Shown here one piece after another: positions 10,745-21,879 of a DNA stretch of 64,000 nucleotides. Every line of letters begins with the position of its first letter. The first letter of the stretch is position 1. Below the pieces are notes generated by a model that was not told the origin of the DNA, did not search any database, and was given only the letters and a program-made list of their open reading frames with translations. A program made the position numbers and the translations under genes. This DNA is from Pochonia chlamydosporia 170. Lineage: Eukaryota > Ascomycota > Sordariomycetes > Hypocreales > Clavicipitaceae. Location of the stretch: assembly GCF_001653235.2 (NCBI RefSeq), contig NW_019154043.1:310001-374000 (forward strand), written 5' to 3'.

Positions 10745-11538
10745 TTGAGGTCCCATCGCAAGGAAAATATCGTGTCAGGGTTAATGATGTTGTGCGGCTT
10801 GTCCTGGCCGCCCGCACCATTGTCTCGTAACCCGCGCGCCAACAACCTCTGCAGGTATTCTGTTTCATCCTGAGCCGAGGCTTGTAGTTAGCCTGCATTG
10901 AATATGTTGCTTTCGATCCTTCTCTTCAATGAAATTAAATTTTGCCATTGTTAAGGAAACTGATCCATGTTCGTCTTGTCTCATACTGGCTCTCCTAAAT
11001 ACGCGTAACATGCCCTACGACTATCCCAGCCAACCGAGGGGCTAAGCCTAGACGTATCAGACAACCGATGGGACCCGGACTGATTTCATACGCGACAATA
11101 TGTCGAATGGGCCTAGCCTGCGAGGCAAGTTAATGACCATGAGTATCCGCAGGAGCGAAAGTTGCCACATCCCAGGCCAGACCCGCGTCACCCGTCACCC
11201 AAAAGTGAGCTGCCTGTGGCTTCCAAGATTACAGAGCCAGCTTTCGTCTAGCTGCTTAACAAAAGCAGCATACTTTGTTGTAGGAGCAGCATACACAAGG
11301 TATCCTTCAGCAGGTGAGGGCTGCAAAAGATTTGCCACAAATATCAATATATTTCTCCAAACGTTGAGTAAGAACGGCTAAACACTTGTTACATGACAAG
11401 AATTTTCTAGTGCTTTTCTGAAATTCCCACTCAATGGGCAATAATCTTTCTCAGTCGGCCGAGCTTAAACTCCAGAGGAGAACTCCATACATCGACTCAA
11501 GGTTTCTTACACCACTTGTGTACTCTTGTTATAAATGC
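10745..11538. other. Intergenic, no gene seen
   Basis: This is the upstream region of the 389-aa secreted protein gene and the 3' flank of the repeat-containing secreted gene. No supported frame is present. Confidence 0.5.
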
Positions 11539-11599
11539 CTGTCGTAGGTTAGCTATCACCACTAGAGATATACCTAGAATTTCTGAAAAGAACACTTAC
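11539..11599 (-). other. Possible 3'-UTR intron of the repeat-containing secreted gene
   Basis: A near-ideal fungal intron (GTAAGT donor, GCTAAC branch, ACGACAG acceptor, 61 nt) lies 17 nt after the stop codon on the same strand. It would sit in the 3' UTR, or mark the remains of a longer coding region or an alternative 3' end. Confidence 0.4.
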
Positions 11600-11616
11600 C
11601 AATTCTGAAAGCAGAT

Positions 11617-12071
11617 TTATGACGCAAATGGGTTCTTCCTGACCTTTAAGCATCTCTGCCTGAGTACATCAAACACTTCACCCTCTGCACAGTTGTTCTG
11701 CGGAAGATCCCCTGGACGAGGCACAATGGGACTGCGCTTGATCGCCGTATTCTTTCTGACCTTTAAACATTCAAACAATACCCCGCTTGGACAGTCCTTC
11801 TCCGGGAGATCCCCTGGTCGAGGCACAACAGGGCTTCGCACCAAATTCGCGCCCTATAGTTCCAAGTGGCGTTAGCACGCGTTCATCGACCAGACAAGTG
11901 TTGATTAGTGGTAGTATGTCGTCTCACGACAACGCCCACCGCATCACATGGGGACAGTCAGAAAACGCTTTTCACTGGGGCACTCACCCGTTCTCCCAAG
12001 CCTTCTTCCATTACCGGGCTGGCTGTCGCAAGGCCGTAGAGGACGGCAGAAAAAGCGACTGAGAACTTCAT
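11617..12071 (-). CDS. Small secreted protein with two tandem cysteine-containing repeats (2 exons, 106 aa)
   Basis: Exons 12071..11988 and 11853..11617 flank a 134-nt intron (GTGAGT, branch GCTAAC, ACTATAG, phase 0). The signal peptide is MKFSVAFSAVLYGLATASP. The mature protein holds two copies of a 30-38-residue unit: RSP[V/I]VPRPGDLP, then C-x2-G-x2-F, then CLKVRKN; a Lys-Arg lies exactly at the junction. The DNA of the units is also near-identical, pointing to recent tandem duplication. Each unit has two cysteines, and the C-x-x-G-x-x-F...C spacing faintly recalls peritrophin-type chitin-binding modules, which is speculation. It could also be a Kex2-processed repeat precursor. The function is unknown. 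Confidence 0.7.
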
Positions 12072-12200
12072 TTTTGCTGAGGATAAGAAGGGAAATGTTA
12101 AGAATAGTGGGGATGTGAATGAAATGCTAATTGGGCACAGGAATTGATTGTTGAGATGATTGCTTGGATGGTATTAGCTACAGTCGAGGATCGAGGTTAG

Positions 12201-12210
12201 ATTATATATT
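12201..12210 (-). promoter_or_regulatory. TATA-like element of the repeat-containing secreted gene
   Basis: AATATATAAT on the minus strand lies about 130 bp upstream of the ATG at 12071. Confidence 0.35.
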
Positions 12211-13370
12211 CGAATGACCGAAGTGAATTTCGAAGACGCACAGTCTTAGCCTCGTGAGCACTTGACGATTTTTCGGAGTAAGATGGTGCCAAAGTTGATG
12301 CCATAGCACGCAGTATTATCCATAATTATGCATTTATGTAGGACTGAAACAATTTTCTGAATCGCTATCTATGCTTGCTCTAGATGCCACTTGCAAGAGA
12401 TGCTAAGTACAACGAATGGACTTGTCCCCATAGTAAGGAACATGTTCTTGGGCATACTATTATCCGATCAGGTCTTCAAAGCGTCATAAGAGTCCGAACA
12501 CTATCCACCCCTCCGTCGGGGAGCCCCCAGAGGATCAAACAGAAATTGTAGCATTACCTTAGATTATGAGTAGATGAGTGGCATGGGTAAGGCTGAATCG
12601 GACGAAATAGCGCTAGCATTTGTTTCAAGAAATTTATGCGTTACAAATTTAGTAAATTTTGACCAATCTTGAGAAACTTGGTACGAGTATTATGCTTGGC
12701 TGCGTGGCAAACAGGAGCTTAAAATAGTAGCAGCATATCACAATATAGCGAACAAGCCACCTCTGCCAATCAATCTAACTGATAGAATGTAGCATATTAA
12801 GTACTTTATGATGTTGCATAGATCCCATGACTCTTGGGCTCGTCTTACCGCCCCTATCTTTTGTTCATTCATCCTTTCAATGTTGCCACTTCGGCTCAAC
12901 CCTCACCAAGCTCTCTGGTTTTCGGCATCTGCGACTGTAAATTTCGTTCCCAATGTGCCACCATGCAGACTAGCCTCAATGGAACTCGCGCTTCTCCGGT
13001 GATAGAAGCTCGTCGTGCAAGCTGCCACCGAGCATTTACGGACGTAGACTAGCATGATGCTTAGATTTAGGCAAAATGCGACATGGATACTGGCTCCGAT
13101 GCGGGGATCTTCACCTTAGACTGATGGAGAATAGCCCGTAAGTTTAGCACATGGATTTCACTGATCAGTTATGAGAGATCTTGAATGTTTTTGCAGATGA
13201 CTCCGGTATGTGGGGTAAGAACGCATTTCTAGAGAGATCAGTTCAGGAGTTAGAAACTCCTTCGGGTTTTTAATCGTCCGACGGATATCGGGACTATATG
13301 AATTGCTCTCCAGAGCTCAATCAAGCCAACTATCTTCAAAGAATCGAAACATCCACCTAACGAATACACC
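12211..13370. other. Intergenic between divergent genes
   Basis: No supported gene. The right end is the promoter of the GH31 gene, with a weak TATA-like ACTATATG near 13293-13300. Confidence 0.5.
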
Positions 13371-15710
13371 ATGGTACAATTGCGCGATGGCATGTGGTTG
13401 CCCGCCGAATGTGCTCGGACTGAGTATGCTGAAGAGGTCTACAATGTCACAGTGTCTGAACAAGAGCAACGCATGAGCCTGCTTTGTCCGACAAAATGCA
13501 TTCGTTCACGAGGCGACACATTAAATCAGCCCACCGTGACACTTGACCTACAAGCCGAGTTTGATGGAGTCATTTCCCTCGAGGCAACGCATTGGGCAGG
13601 CGAACAACGCAAAGGACCACATTTCGAACTCTTCCCGGACGGGAGACCAGAAGCAAAAGGCCTCATTGTTAAGAATGGTGGCGCAACAACTTTGCAGTCG
13701 GGATCTTTGTCAGTGACTGCAACAACTTGTTCACAAATCTTCGATATCAGCTTCCATGGCACCGAGGACAACAAGTTGCTGACTTCCTTGAAGGACCGAA
13801 GTGTGGGCTTTGCTTACAGTCCTGCACCAAGTACACCAATGCAATTGGCTTCCATGAAGGACTTTAAGCAGTACAAGTTTCTGCAGACGAATCTCTCAGT
13901 TGGTGAATCAATCCATGGGTTAGGCGAGCGATTTGGTGCCTGGAATAAAGTTGGCCAGACCGTCTGCCTTTGGAACGCTGACGGAGGCACATCCAGCGAT
14001 CAAGCTTACAAGAATGTCAGCTTTTGGATGAGCAGTCGTGGCTATGGAGTGTTCATAGATAACCCAAGTAAGGTAGAGTTACAAATCGGCAGTGAGCGAT
14101 GCTCTCGTACACAGACTATTGTGGAAGGACAGCGACTGAAGATGTACTTTATCTATGGACCGACGCCTAGAGATCTCTTGAACAGGTATACCATTCTTAC
14201 CGGCAAGGCGAGCAAAGTCCCCAGATGGAGTTTCGGACTTTGGTTAACGACAAGCTTCACCACGAGCTACGACGAAGCCGCAGTGACATCATTTCTACAA
14301 GGCATGAAAGCTAGGGGGTCGCCGGTTGATGTCTTCCATTTTGACTGCTTTTGGATGAAGGCATTCTGTTGGACAGACTTCCAATTTGACTCGGAGAATT
14401 TCCCTGATCCAGTGGGTCAAATTGCACGTATGAAGAACTCGGGGCTCTGCAACAAAGTTTGCGTGTGGATTAACCCGTACTTCGGCCAGCATGGTGCGGC
14501 ATTCAAACATGCCGGAGAAAAAGGGTATCTCCTTAAACGAAAAAGCGGCGACATCTGGCAATGGGACCTGTGGCAAGCAGGAATGGGTCTCTTGGATGTG
14601 ACAAACCCTCAAGCTGTGGCTTGGTTCACCGAATGCTTGAACAAGCTGCTTGATATGGGAGTGGATGCCATCAAGACAGATTTTGGAGAGCGAATACCTA
14701 CTGTCGACGTGCAATGGCATGATAATAGCGTGGACCCGGAAAGAATGCACAACTATTATGCGTTTGAGTACAATCGTATTGTATACGAGGCTCTTCAGAA
14801 ACGATTCGGGAAGCATGAAGCTGTTCTATTTGCGCGCACAGCCTGTGCTGGAACTCAACGATACCCCTTGGTATGGGGCGGAGATTGCGAATCGACCCCC
14901 GAGGCCTTGGGTGAGTCAATACGAGGTGGCCTTTCAATGGGAGTATCAGGATTCTCTTTCTGGAGCTGTGATATTGGAGGATTCGAGGGTTCTCCGCCGC
15001 CATGGATTTACAAACGATGGGTTGCTATGGGCTTGCTTTGCAGCCACAGTCGCTTACATGGCAGTAACTCGTATCGTGTACCCTGGACGATTGATAATGA
15101 CGACCAATCCGAGGAAGGGTGCTCAAGAACCCTTGCTAAGTGGACGAGTCTCAAAAACCGCCTCATGCCGTATATTTACAGTGAATCGTTGGAATCTATT
15201 CAATACGGACTACCATTGTCACTTCGATCAGTTGCCATCGAGTTCCCTGAAGATCCAACATCTTGGATGCTGGACCGGCAATTTATGCTTGGCTCCCGAC
15301 TTATGGTGGCTCCCATCTATGAAGAGTCTGGTGAAGTAGAATTTTACTTGCCAAAGGGTAAATGGACCTCATATTTCACGAATGAGGTCAAAGTTGGACC
15401 AGGTTGGTTCAAGGAGAAGCACGGATTCGGCACCCTGCCGTTTTATGTGAGAGAAAACACGGTTCTGGTTTTGAACCACCGTGAACAAGCCAAGTCATCT
15501 GACTATACCTCCGATCTTGAGGTATGCTTATATCAGGTACAACCGGGAGCCGTCGGCAAGACTGTGGACAATGCAGACAACCCCATCGAAGTCATTGTAG
15601 GATCGAGCGGCGAGTTAGAAGACACATCTATGCTCTCCGGGAGACTCGCATTTTCCGAATCTGGGAGAAGCTTAGAAGGAGATGAGATGATTTCGATTGA
15701 GCACCTATAG
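13371..15710 (+). CDS. GH31 alpha-xylosidase (YicI type), intracellular
   Basis: This is a single-exon gene of 779 aa, close to bacterial YicI (about 770). Glycoside hydrolase family 31 features are clear: the N-terminal beta-sandwich block ESIHGLGERFG, the catalytic-barrel segment DVFHFDCFWMK, the nucleophile region VDAIKTDFGERIPT with Asp437, and the acid/base region WGGDCEST with Asp505. KTDFGERIP is typical of the alpha-xylosidase branch rather than of maltases. The enzyme removes alpha-1,6-xylose from xyloglucan oligosaccharides. No signal peptide is present, so it probably acts in the cytosol on imported oligosaccharides. It converges with LIS1, the stops only 92 bp apart, and a secreted glycosidase and sugar transporter follow within 10 kb. 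Confidence 0.9.
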   Translation: MVQLRDGMWLPAECARTEYAEEVYNVTVSEQEQRMSLLCPTKCIRSRGDTLNQPTVTLDLQAEFDGVISLEATHWAGEQRKGPHFELFPDGRPEAKGLIVKNGGATTLQSGSLSVTATTCSQIFDISFHGTEDNKLLTSLKDRSVGFAYSPAPSTPMQLASMKDFKQYKFLQTNLSVGESIHGLGERFGAWNKVGQTVCLWNADGGTSSDQAYKNVSFWMSSRGYGVFIDNPSKVELQIGSERCSRTQTIVEGQRLKMYFIYGPTPRDLLNRYTILTGKASKVPRWSFGLWLTTSFTTSYDEAAVTSFLQGMKARGSPVDVFHFDCFWMKAFCWTDFQFDSENFPDPVGQIARMKNSGLCNKVCVWINPYFGQHGAAFKHAGEKGYLLKRKSGDIWQWDLWQAGMGLLDVTNPQAVAWFTECLNKLLDMGVDAIKTDFGERIPTVDVQWHDNSVDPERMHNYYAFEYNRIVYEALQKRFGKHEAVLFARTACAGTQRYPLVWGGDCESTPEALGESIRGGLSMGVSGFSFWSCDIGGFEGSPPPWIYKRWVAMGLLCSHSRLHGSNSYRVPWTIDNDDQSEEGCSRTLAKWTSLKNRLMPYIYSESLESIQYGLPLSLRSVAIEFPEDPTSWMLDRQFMLGSRLMVAPIYEESGEVEFYLPKGKWTSYFTNEVKVGPGWFKEKHGFGTLPFYVRENTVLVLNHREQAKSSDYTSDLEVCLYQVQPGAVGKTVDNADNPIEVIVGSSGELEDTSMLSGRLAFSESGRSLEGDEMISIEHL

Positions 15711-15802
15711 GTCAATGTGTGACAGATATAGTTCTATACATTCTATATTAGTGCATAGACGTTGTATTTCCTCACAGCAGCATCATTTTCAAACTATACC
15801 AC

Positions 15803-17294
15803 CTACTCCGTAAATATCTTCACCGTCATATCCATGCTCCCAGTAGCAACGACGCAACGCACTTGTGCTTTGGAAGATGCAATCCCCTCATTCGCAACAC
15901 GTTTTCCATCGCCATTCAGACCAACATCATCCCTAGTAGCCCCTGGCGCCCATCGAAGACATGTGATGAACTGCGTGTGTAAGCCCTCCAAAACTTTGAC
16001 ACATTGTCCACCTTGCGCCAAGTCCCAACAACGCAAGGTCTTGTCGTCCGCCACTGATAACAGAAACTTGCCACCGGGGTGAAACGTAATGTTGCTTATC
16101 CAGTTGTCGTGACCCATGAGGGTCTTCAGACATGTCCCATGCCTATCCCACAGCTTAATGCTCCTATCTCGCGATGCAGTGGCTATGAACTCGGCAGGGC
16201 TGCTAGCCGCAGGTATGGTCTTAATATTCGCCATTTTTGCCAAGTATGGATACGATGTTTCGGGTGCCAAGGCACAGCAATTAATGCCTTGATTATGGCC
16301 CACTAATGTGAGCATGTTCTCAGTTTGTGGCACAGAGATATCCCACAAGCAGGCGGTTTTGTCATTGCTCGCTGACAACAGGAATTGTCCATTGACAGAC
16401 GGGCAAACTGAGCGTACCCAGTCGGCATGACCTCGTAGTGTCTTGATACAATGCCCCGTGTCGACATTCCATACTCTTAGGGTTCGATCACCGCTTGTGC
16501 TGGCAAGAAGGTTCGCAAATCCGTTGCCCACGCCACAGGGTATAAATCGTATGGAGCTAATGGCGTGATCGTGACCCTGCATGGTCCGGATGTTCTTGTA
16601 ATTGTTGGAAGGATCCCACAACTTGATAGCAAGGTCGGAGCTACAAGAAGCGAGAAGGACGCCGCCCTTTGGCCTGCCGAAGTCTACGTCCCTGACTGCC
16701 TGCGTATGTCCTTTGATTGTCCTTTCCAGCTCTCCAAATTCCCAGTCCCATACTTTGATGGTGCAATCATCTGATCCTGAAGCAATTGAGGAGAATGTAG
16801 GGTGAAAGGCGATGCAATTGACAGCCCCGGTGTGAGACTGTAGGGAATGCCGTGGCGGTGAGTCCGGCAACCAAGAGATAGGGTCTCTGCTTGGCCTGGA
16901 ATTTTCTTCTCTAGCAGCCTCTAGATCAGATTGTAAAGCCGTGTGCTGCATCTCCAGTTCCATTATCTGACATTCGAAGCAAGTTAGACAACGCCAGCAA
17001 AAGCTTTTGGTCAATGGAGGGAATGGAGGAACCTTTTTCTGAAGCCTCATCACCCCAATCCATTTCTTCTCCAGCAAGCTCTCGTACTTCTTGGCTGCAG
17101 CCGTATTGAATACATCTTCTCCGAGGCCAAGCTCCGCGCGAAGGGTTGCGGCAGTGTTCGTTTTGCCGTTGGCCACAAGGTGTGCTATGATCGACTTGTG
17201 CCTAGAATTGGATTGTTAGTTTTACTTCGCATCACAGGTTCCCGATTCACACGCACAACTCTTCGGCTTGCCGGCCACCCAGCATGCGGCTCAT
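15803..17294 (-). CDS. nudF: Nuclear distribution protein NudF / LIS1 (PAC1), WD40 dynein regulator
   Basis: Exons are 17294..17257, 17201..17033 and 16966..15803 (456 aa). Intron 1 (55 nt, GTGCGT, CTAAC, TTCTAG) joins GAG-TT to G-CAC, giving the LIS1 signature RQAEELHKSII of the LisH motif. Intron 2 (66 nt, weak donor GTTCCT, branch CTAAC, GTCAG) is in frame; removing it restores [19 protein letters not shown] of the coiled coil. Seven WD40 repeats fill residues of about 105-456, starting at [23 protein letters not shown]1 binds cytoplasmic dynein and NudE and is needed for nuclear migration and hyphal growth. The ATG at 17294 gives an N-terminus a few residues shorter than some homologues. 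Confidence 0.93.
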
Positions 17295-19236
17295 GGCGGC
17301 TGTACTGCACTGTCCAATTTTACGATTTGTGCGGCCGAAGCTATCGCTAACAGTAGCGGCCGGCTTCGTTGACTTTGTATTTTCCAAATTCTAGGTTCTT
17401 CCGCTTCCACTCCACATCGGTGACGAGACATGCATTAACCGAGACATGTGTGACACGGAACAATACTCGGTGCGTGTGATGTCGCACTGACATTAGGAAT
17501 GGGTATGGGCGGTGTTGGCAGGAGATATGCCCGGTCATGACGGAAACACCAGACGTGTATCGTAAACGACGAGCAGCAAAGTTCCGGTGGGAATCAGCTC
17601 TCTTAAAGAGGCATTGAAGAAGCCCTTTTGCAGCGAATGTCTCGTAGCAGAGGGAACAGCGTCCAATAGCAGCTTGATGGACCAAACGGCAAGACAACAG
17701 GGTGACAGAATGGCTTGGCTTCACCGCTTGAGGTCGTTTCAGTGTGGCGTTCTATGTATGTATCTCTCTATATTACTGGCATCAATCGAACCGCTGGAGC
17801 GACTTCCACCAAGCTCTCCAGTCGTACTCCTGACAATGAGTAGACAATCAACAGGTCGTTCATAAATTCCTACTGTTATCCCTAGTCGCAGACGAATGTT
17901 ATCATGAAGGCAGTCGGTTATTTACGACGCTCCAGCCCTCTAAATCGGCTCCCCATAATCCTATGCTTGGGCGCCGCCATTTTGGCACCAGACTGCAATG
18001 TGGCGGGCCAGGTATGGTCAAGCAAGTCCCCGTCTCTTCGATACAATGCGTATTACGGAGTTTCATAATTTGATAACTGACCGAATTAGTCAGGGCTGCA
18101 AATATACTCAGAACATAAGTAAAAGTTGACCGAGCCTTGTTGAAGGTAGCGCTTCCAAATAATGTCTCTGCCGGCCCGGCCTGAGATGCTGCACTTTACG
18201 CGCCCATGACAGCACATCGACTTATTTGTGGCGTTGTGACAGACCAAGTGTCACTTCCTAGATCGATCGCGAATGAAACTTTACTAGAGATAGATCTTTC
18301 TGTGCTCGCAGGCCAAAGATAGCAGGACCTTGTTGATCGTACAAGTGTCCCAATTGGAAAGCAGGGCCACTCCCGCGAATCACGATAGTTGCGGCAGAAA
18401 GCCATGGCTTTCCAATATTTCCTCAAATATTAAGTATAATTTAACATGGTTTAGCTTGTGAGTTGGCAGTGCGTTTAACAACTAGTTCCAAGTCATGATA
18501 CTACCTGCCGTCAGATTCGCATATCCTCATCCAATTGCAGGGTAGGGGCATGATAACCAGATTCCCAGATTAACAGACCGTGACGACTTGCCAAATCTTG
18601 ACTCTATCATAGGGTTTAGTCCGTTTTCCCTATCTCTGGCTAAGCGAGCCATGGTCGGGCCGAACCTCGCCGTATTTATTCACAACTTTATTCGTTGCAT
18701 CGGCGACAATCTCGAGGATCGGTGGAGCAGCTTGGGAGTTACAGGATTGGTGGACAAAATGAGGCCAACTAAACCACCTATGCAAGTAGCGTCCTTTGAT
18801 ACTAAAGCTATGAAATGTGAGAGAAGAGCTAAGCGATAGACCTTCAAGGGTCAGGTTATGCAACTCATCATTGCCATCGCAATCGGGTGCCGAGTCTTGA
18901 TACCCACCAATGAGATGCCGCTGACATTATCCATCATTGGGTGTGATAGGGTAATTCCAGGTTTAACGTTACCTGCAACTAACTGTATTAGCACCTCTCC
19001 TCGCGAAAAGGCACAGGTACACGAATTAGATCTAAGGTCTCGACCCTATTGTGCGTTCGGCTTCGTCCGGTGTTCAGTGCCGGTCCGGGGTACAGGCGGG
19101 GAAATTTCCGGGGTAAATGACTATACTTGCAGGATAACTCTTGAAACATAAAGGAACGGGTGCCAAGAATAATCTTTGCTAGCTCAGGCTGTGTACGTGG
19201 TTCATAGTTGGCTATTGTTTAGTACTATCACCAACC
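17295..19236. other. Intergenic between divergent nudF and the glucosaminidase gene
   Basis: About 1.9 kb with no supported gene. Frames at 17347-17865 and 18196-18863 lie on both strands without family features. It contains the promoters of both flanking genes. Confidence 0.5.
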
Positions 19237-21879
19237 ATGTGTTACGGCAAGCAAGCCATCATCGGCTTGGCTTGTGTTGTTGCAGCGCAAGCCCTAGCCG
19301 TTGCGCCGCCACTGGTATCTACAGCTGGACAAACTGCTGCCATACCAAAATGGGATCTTCAGTCCTCATCAAAGACATCTAACTGCAATCCTCCAACATT
19401 GTCGAAGCCTGGTGCTGATACCTCCTCGTGGTATCACGCCCCGGTCTCACGATGCACCTTAATGGGATGCCTGCTGGAGGCCGGTGTGTATAAGGACAGC
19501 GAGCTCTGGTTCTCTAACACACTTGAGAATTTTGACAAGTCGCAGTTTGGCGTGAACTGGTGCTACCGCCAAGAATTCTCGCTTGTTCCGGCCACCGGAC
19601 AGCACTTCTTCCTCAAGACACATGGCATTTCTTCAAAAGCCGACCTATACCTGAACGGCCAACTGGTCGCTGATAAGTCGAAGCAAGCCGGGTCTTACGC
19701 CGGATACACCTACGACATTACAAAATTTGTTGCCGCTAACAACGCGTTGCTTATCCGCACATACCCAACAGACTACAACGTTGACCTTGCTGTTGGCTTC
19801 GTTGACTGGAATCCTTACCCTCCGGACAGTGGCTCGGGAGTTTGGCGTGATGTCGAGATCAAACAGACAGGCTCTGTGGCCCTAGGAGACTTGCGCATCG
19901 CCTATGACCTTGCACAGCCCCTGGGGAGCAGCGCGACCGTCACGTTGAAGGCAACGGCCCAGAACCTGGAGTCCTCCAGCGTCACCGTGAGCTTGGCAGG
20001 CGTTGTCGACGGGGATTCGCAGCAGACCGCCAGCAAGTCCTTTACTTTGGCACCCTTGGCCACGCAAGAACTGAGCGTTTCTGTGAAACTGGATAGCGTC
20101 AAACTCTGGTGGCCAAAGCAGTGGGGAGACCAACCACTCTATGCTGCCCAACTGACAGCTTCCGTGGGCGGGAAGGTCTCTGATGTTACTGCAAAGAAGA
20201 ACTTCGGCCTTCGCCAAGTCAGCTCCAAGGTCAATTCGAACTCTGATACCATATTCACTGTGAACGGGAAACCGTTCCAAGTGTCTGGTGGAGGATACTC
20301 TCCGGACATGTTCCTCCGATGGGACGCCGCCTACTTCGAGAACGTGGCCAAGTATGTCCTTGATATGGGTATGAATACCATCCGCTTGGAAGGCAAAATG
20401 GAACAACCTGAGCTCTACGACATTGCAGACCGTCTTGGTGTTTTCATCATGGCGGGCTGGGAATGCTGTGACAAGTGGGAAGCATGGAGTTACAATGACG
20501 AGGGAAGCTCCAAAGCGGTATGGGTCGACAGCGATTACGTTATAGGCAACGCAAGCATGCTACATGAAGCACTCATGATTCAATCGCACCCCAGCGCTCT
20601 TGCGTTCCTTGTTGGAAGCGATTTCTGGCCAGATGATAAGGCTACTGCCCTATATCTCAACTCGCTCAAAGCAGCTGACTGGAATGCTGCCATTATCTCC
20701 TCTGCCTCCAAGCGCGGGTATCCCAAGGCACTTGGACCGTCGGGCATGAAGATGGACGGCCCATATGATTGGGTTCCCCCTAATTACTGGTTCGACACAA
20801 CTGGTAGTGAAGACCGCTTGGGTTCTTCATTTGGCTTTGGATCTGAGTTGGGTTCTGGTGTTGGAACCCCTGAACTCGGCAGCTTGAAGAAGTTCTTATC
20901 CAAGGCCGACATGGATGACCTGTGGAAATCACCTTCAAAGGGCCTATGGCACATGTCGTCATCAAACGGACAATTTCATAACCGGAAACTCTACAACGCT
21001 GCCCTATACGCACGATTTGGTTCTCCTACCTCATTAGATGACTATTTAATGAAAGCTCAGATGATGGACTACGAAGCTACTAGGTCTCAGTATGAAGGCT
21101 ATTCTGCTATGTGGAACGCTCAACGTCCTGCTACTGGCTTGATCTACTGGATGCTCAATAACGTGTGGCCTGGGTTACACTGGAACCAATTCGATTACTA
21201 CCTCCATCCCGCTGGGTCATATTTCGGCACAAAGGTAGGGTCAAGAATCGAGCATGCCGCTTTCGACCCCGTCAAAAGCGCAGTGTGGTTGATCAACCAC
21301 TCGCTCAAGGCTCAGGGTGCAAGAACCGTTGCGGTCGATATAGTAGGTCTTGATGGAAAGGTAGTGTCATCGTCTAAGATGAGTGCCACGACCACGCCAA
21401 ACACGAGCAAGAACATTGGCACTATTACCGCAATCAAGAGTCCCAAAGCTATCCAGCTTCTGCGGCTAGTGCTGTCGGACGACCAAGGTAAGGTGTTGAG
21501 TCGCAACGTGTACTGGGTCGGCACAAGTATCGACACATTGAACTGGGGAGGCTCGGATTGGTACTACACTCCTGTGTCCAAGTATGCCGACTTCAAGCCT
21601 CTTAACACTATGGCCAAGGCCACGGTTAGTGGTTCGCCTGCAAAGTCAGGTAATGGGTGGAAGGTCACTCTTGAGAACAAGTCGTCTGTCCCAGCAGTCT
21701 TTATACGGCTCAACTTGGTGGACGCAGCTGGGGCCGATGTGGTTCCTGTCAATTGGTCTGACAATTATATTACCTTGTGGCCAAACGAAAAGATCACTTT
21801 GGACACCTCCGGCTCTGGTGCTGCTGCTGTTGAAATTAGTGGGAAGAACGTCGTGAGCAGTAAGGTAGCTTTAGCATAG
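19237..21879 (+). CDS. Secreted GH2 exo-beta-D-glucosaminidase (chitosan degradation)
   Basis: This is a single-exon gene of 880 aa, near the length of the Trichoderma Gls93-type enzymes. The signal peptide covers about residues 1-22. GH2 domains follow in order: jelly roll (WYRQEF-type block NWCYRQEFSL, YDITKFV), immunoglobulin-like (LWWPKQWGDQPLY), and a TIM barrel beginning FQVSGGGYSPDMFLRW. The acid/base is probably Asp462 in LVGSDFWPD and the nucleophile Glu537 in GFGSELGSG, by comparison with the Asp/Glu pair of bacterial CsxA. GMNTIRLEGKMEQPELYDIAD and WECCDKWEAW are typical of this subfamily. It releases glucosamine from the non-reducing end of chitosan oligomers outside the cell. A sugar transporter follows on the same strand. 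Confidence 0.9.
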   Translation: MCYGKQAIIGLACVVAAQALAVAPPLVSTAGQTAAIPKWDLQSSSKTSNCNPPTLSKPGADTSSWYHAPVSRCTLMGCLLEAGVYKDSELWFSNTLENFDKSQFGVNWCYRQEFSLVPATGQHFFLKTHGISSKADLYLNGQLVADKSKQAGSYAGYTYDITKFVAANNALLIRTYPTDYNVDLAVGFVDWNPYPPDSGSGVWRDVEIKQTGSVALGDLRIAYDLAQPLGSSATVTLKATAQNLESSSVTVSLAGVVDGDSQQTASKSFTLAPLATQELSVSVKLDSVKLWWPKQWGDQPLYAAQLTASVGGKVSDVTAKKNFGLRQVSSKVNSNSDTIFTVNGKPFQVSGGGYSPDMFLRWDAAYFENVAKYVLDMGMNTIRLEGKMEQPELYDIADRLGVFIMAGWECCDKWEAWSYNDEGSSKAVWVDSDYVIGNASMLHEALMIQSHPSALAFLVGSDFWPDDKATALYLNSLKAADWNAAIISSASKRGYPKALGPSGMKMDGPYDWVPPNYWFDTTGSEDRLGSSFGFGSELGSGVGTPELGSLKKFLSKADMDDLWKSPSKGLWHMSSSNGQFHNRKLYNAALYARFGSPTSLDDYLMKAQMMDYEATRSQYEGYSAMWNAQRPATGLIYWMLNNVWPGLHWNQFDYYLHPAGSYFGTKVGSRIEHAAFDPVKSAVWLINHSLKAQGARTVAVDIVGLDGKVVSSSKMSATTTPNTSKNIGTITAIKSPKAIQLLRLVLSDDQGKVLSRNVYWVGTSIDTLNWGGSDWYYTPVSKYADFKPLNTMAKATVSGSPAKSGNGWKVTLENKSSVPAVFIRLNLVDAAGADVVPVNWSDNYITLWPNEKITLDTSGSGAAAVEISGKNVVSSKVALA

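Noticed and set aside
11787..12062. 91-codon plus-strand frame
   Set aside because: It crosses the intron and signal peptide of the repeat-containing secreted gene on the other strand; no features of its own.
14295..14816. 173-codon minus-strand frame
   Set aside because: Shadow of the GH31 gene, whose plus frame holds both catalytic motifs.
17347..17724. 125-codon minus-strand frame upstream of nudF
   Set aside because: No conserved block; the region behaves as the nudF promoter and leader.
19882..20406. 174-codon minus-strand frame
   Set aside because: Shadow of the GH2 glucosaminidase gene.
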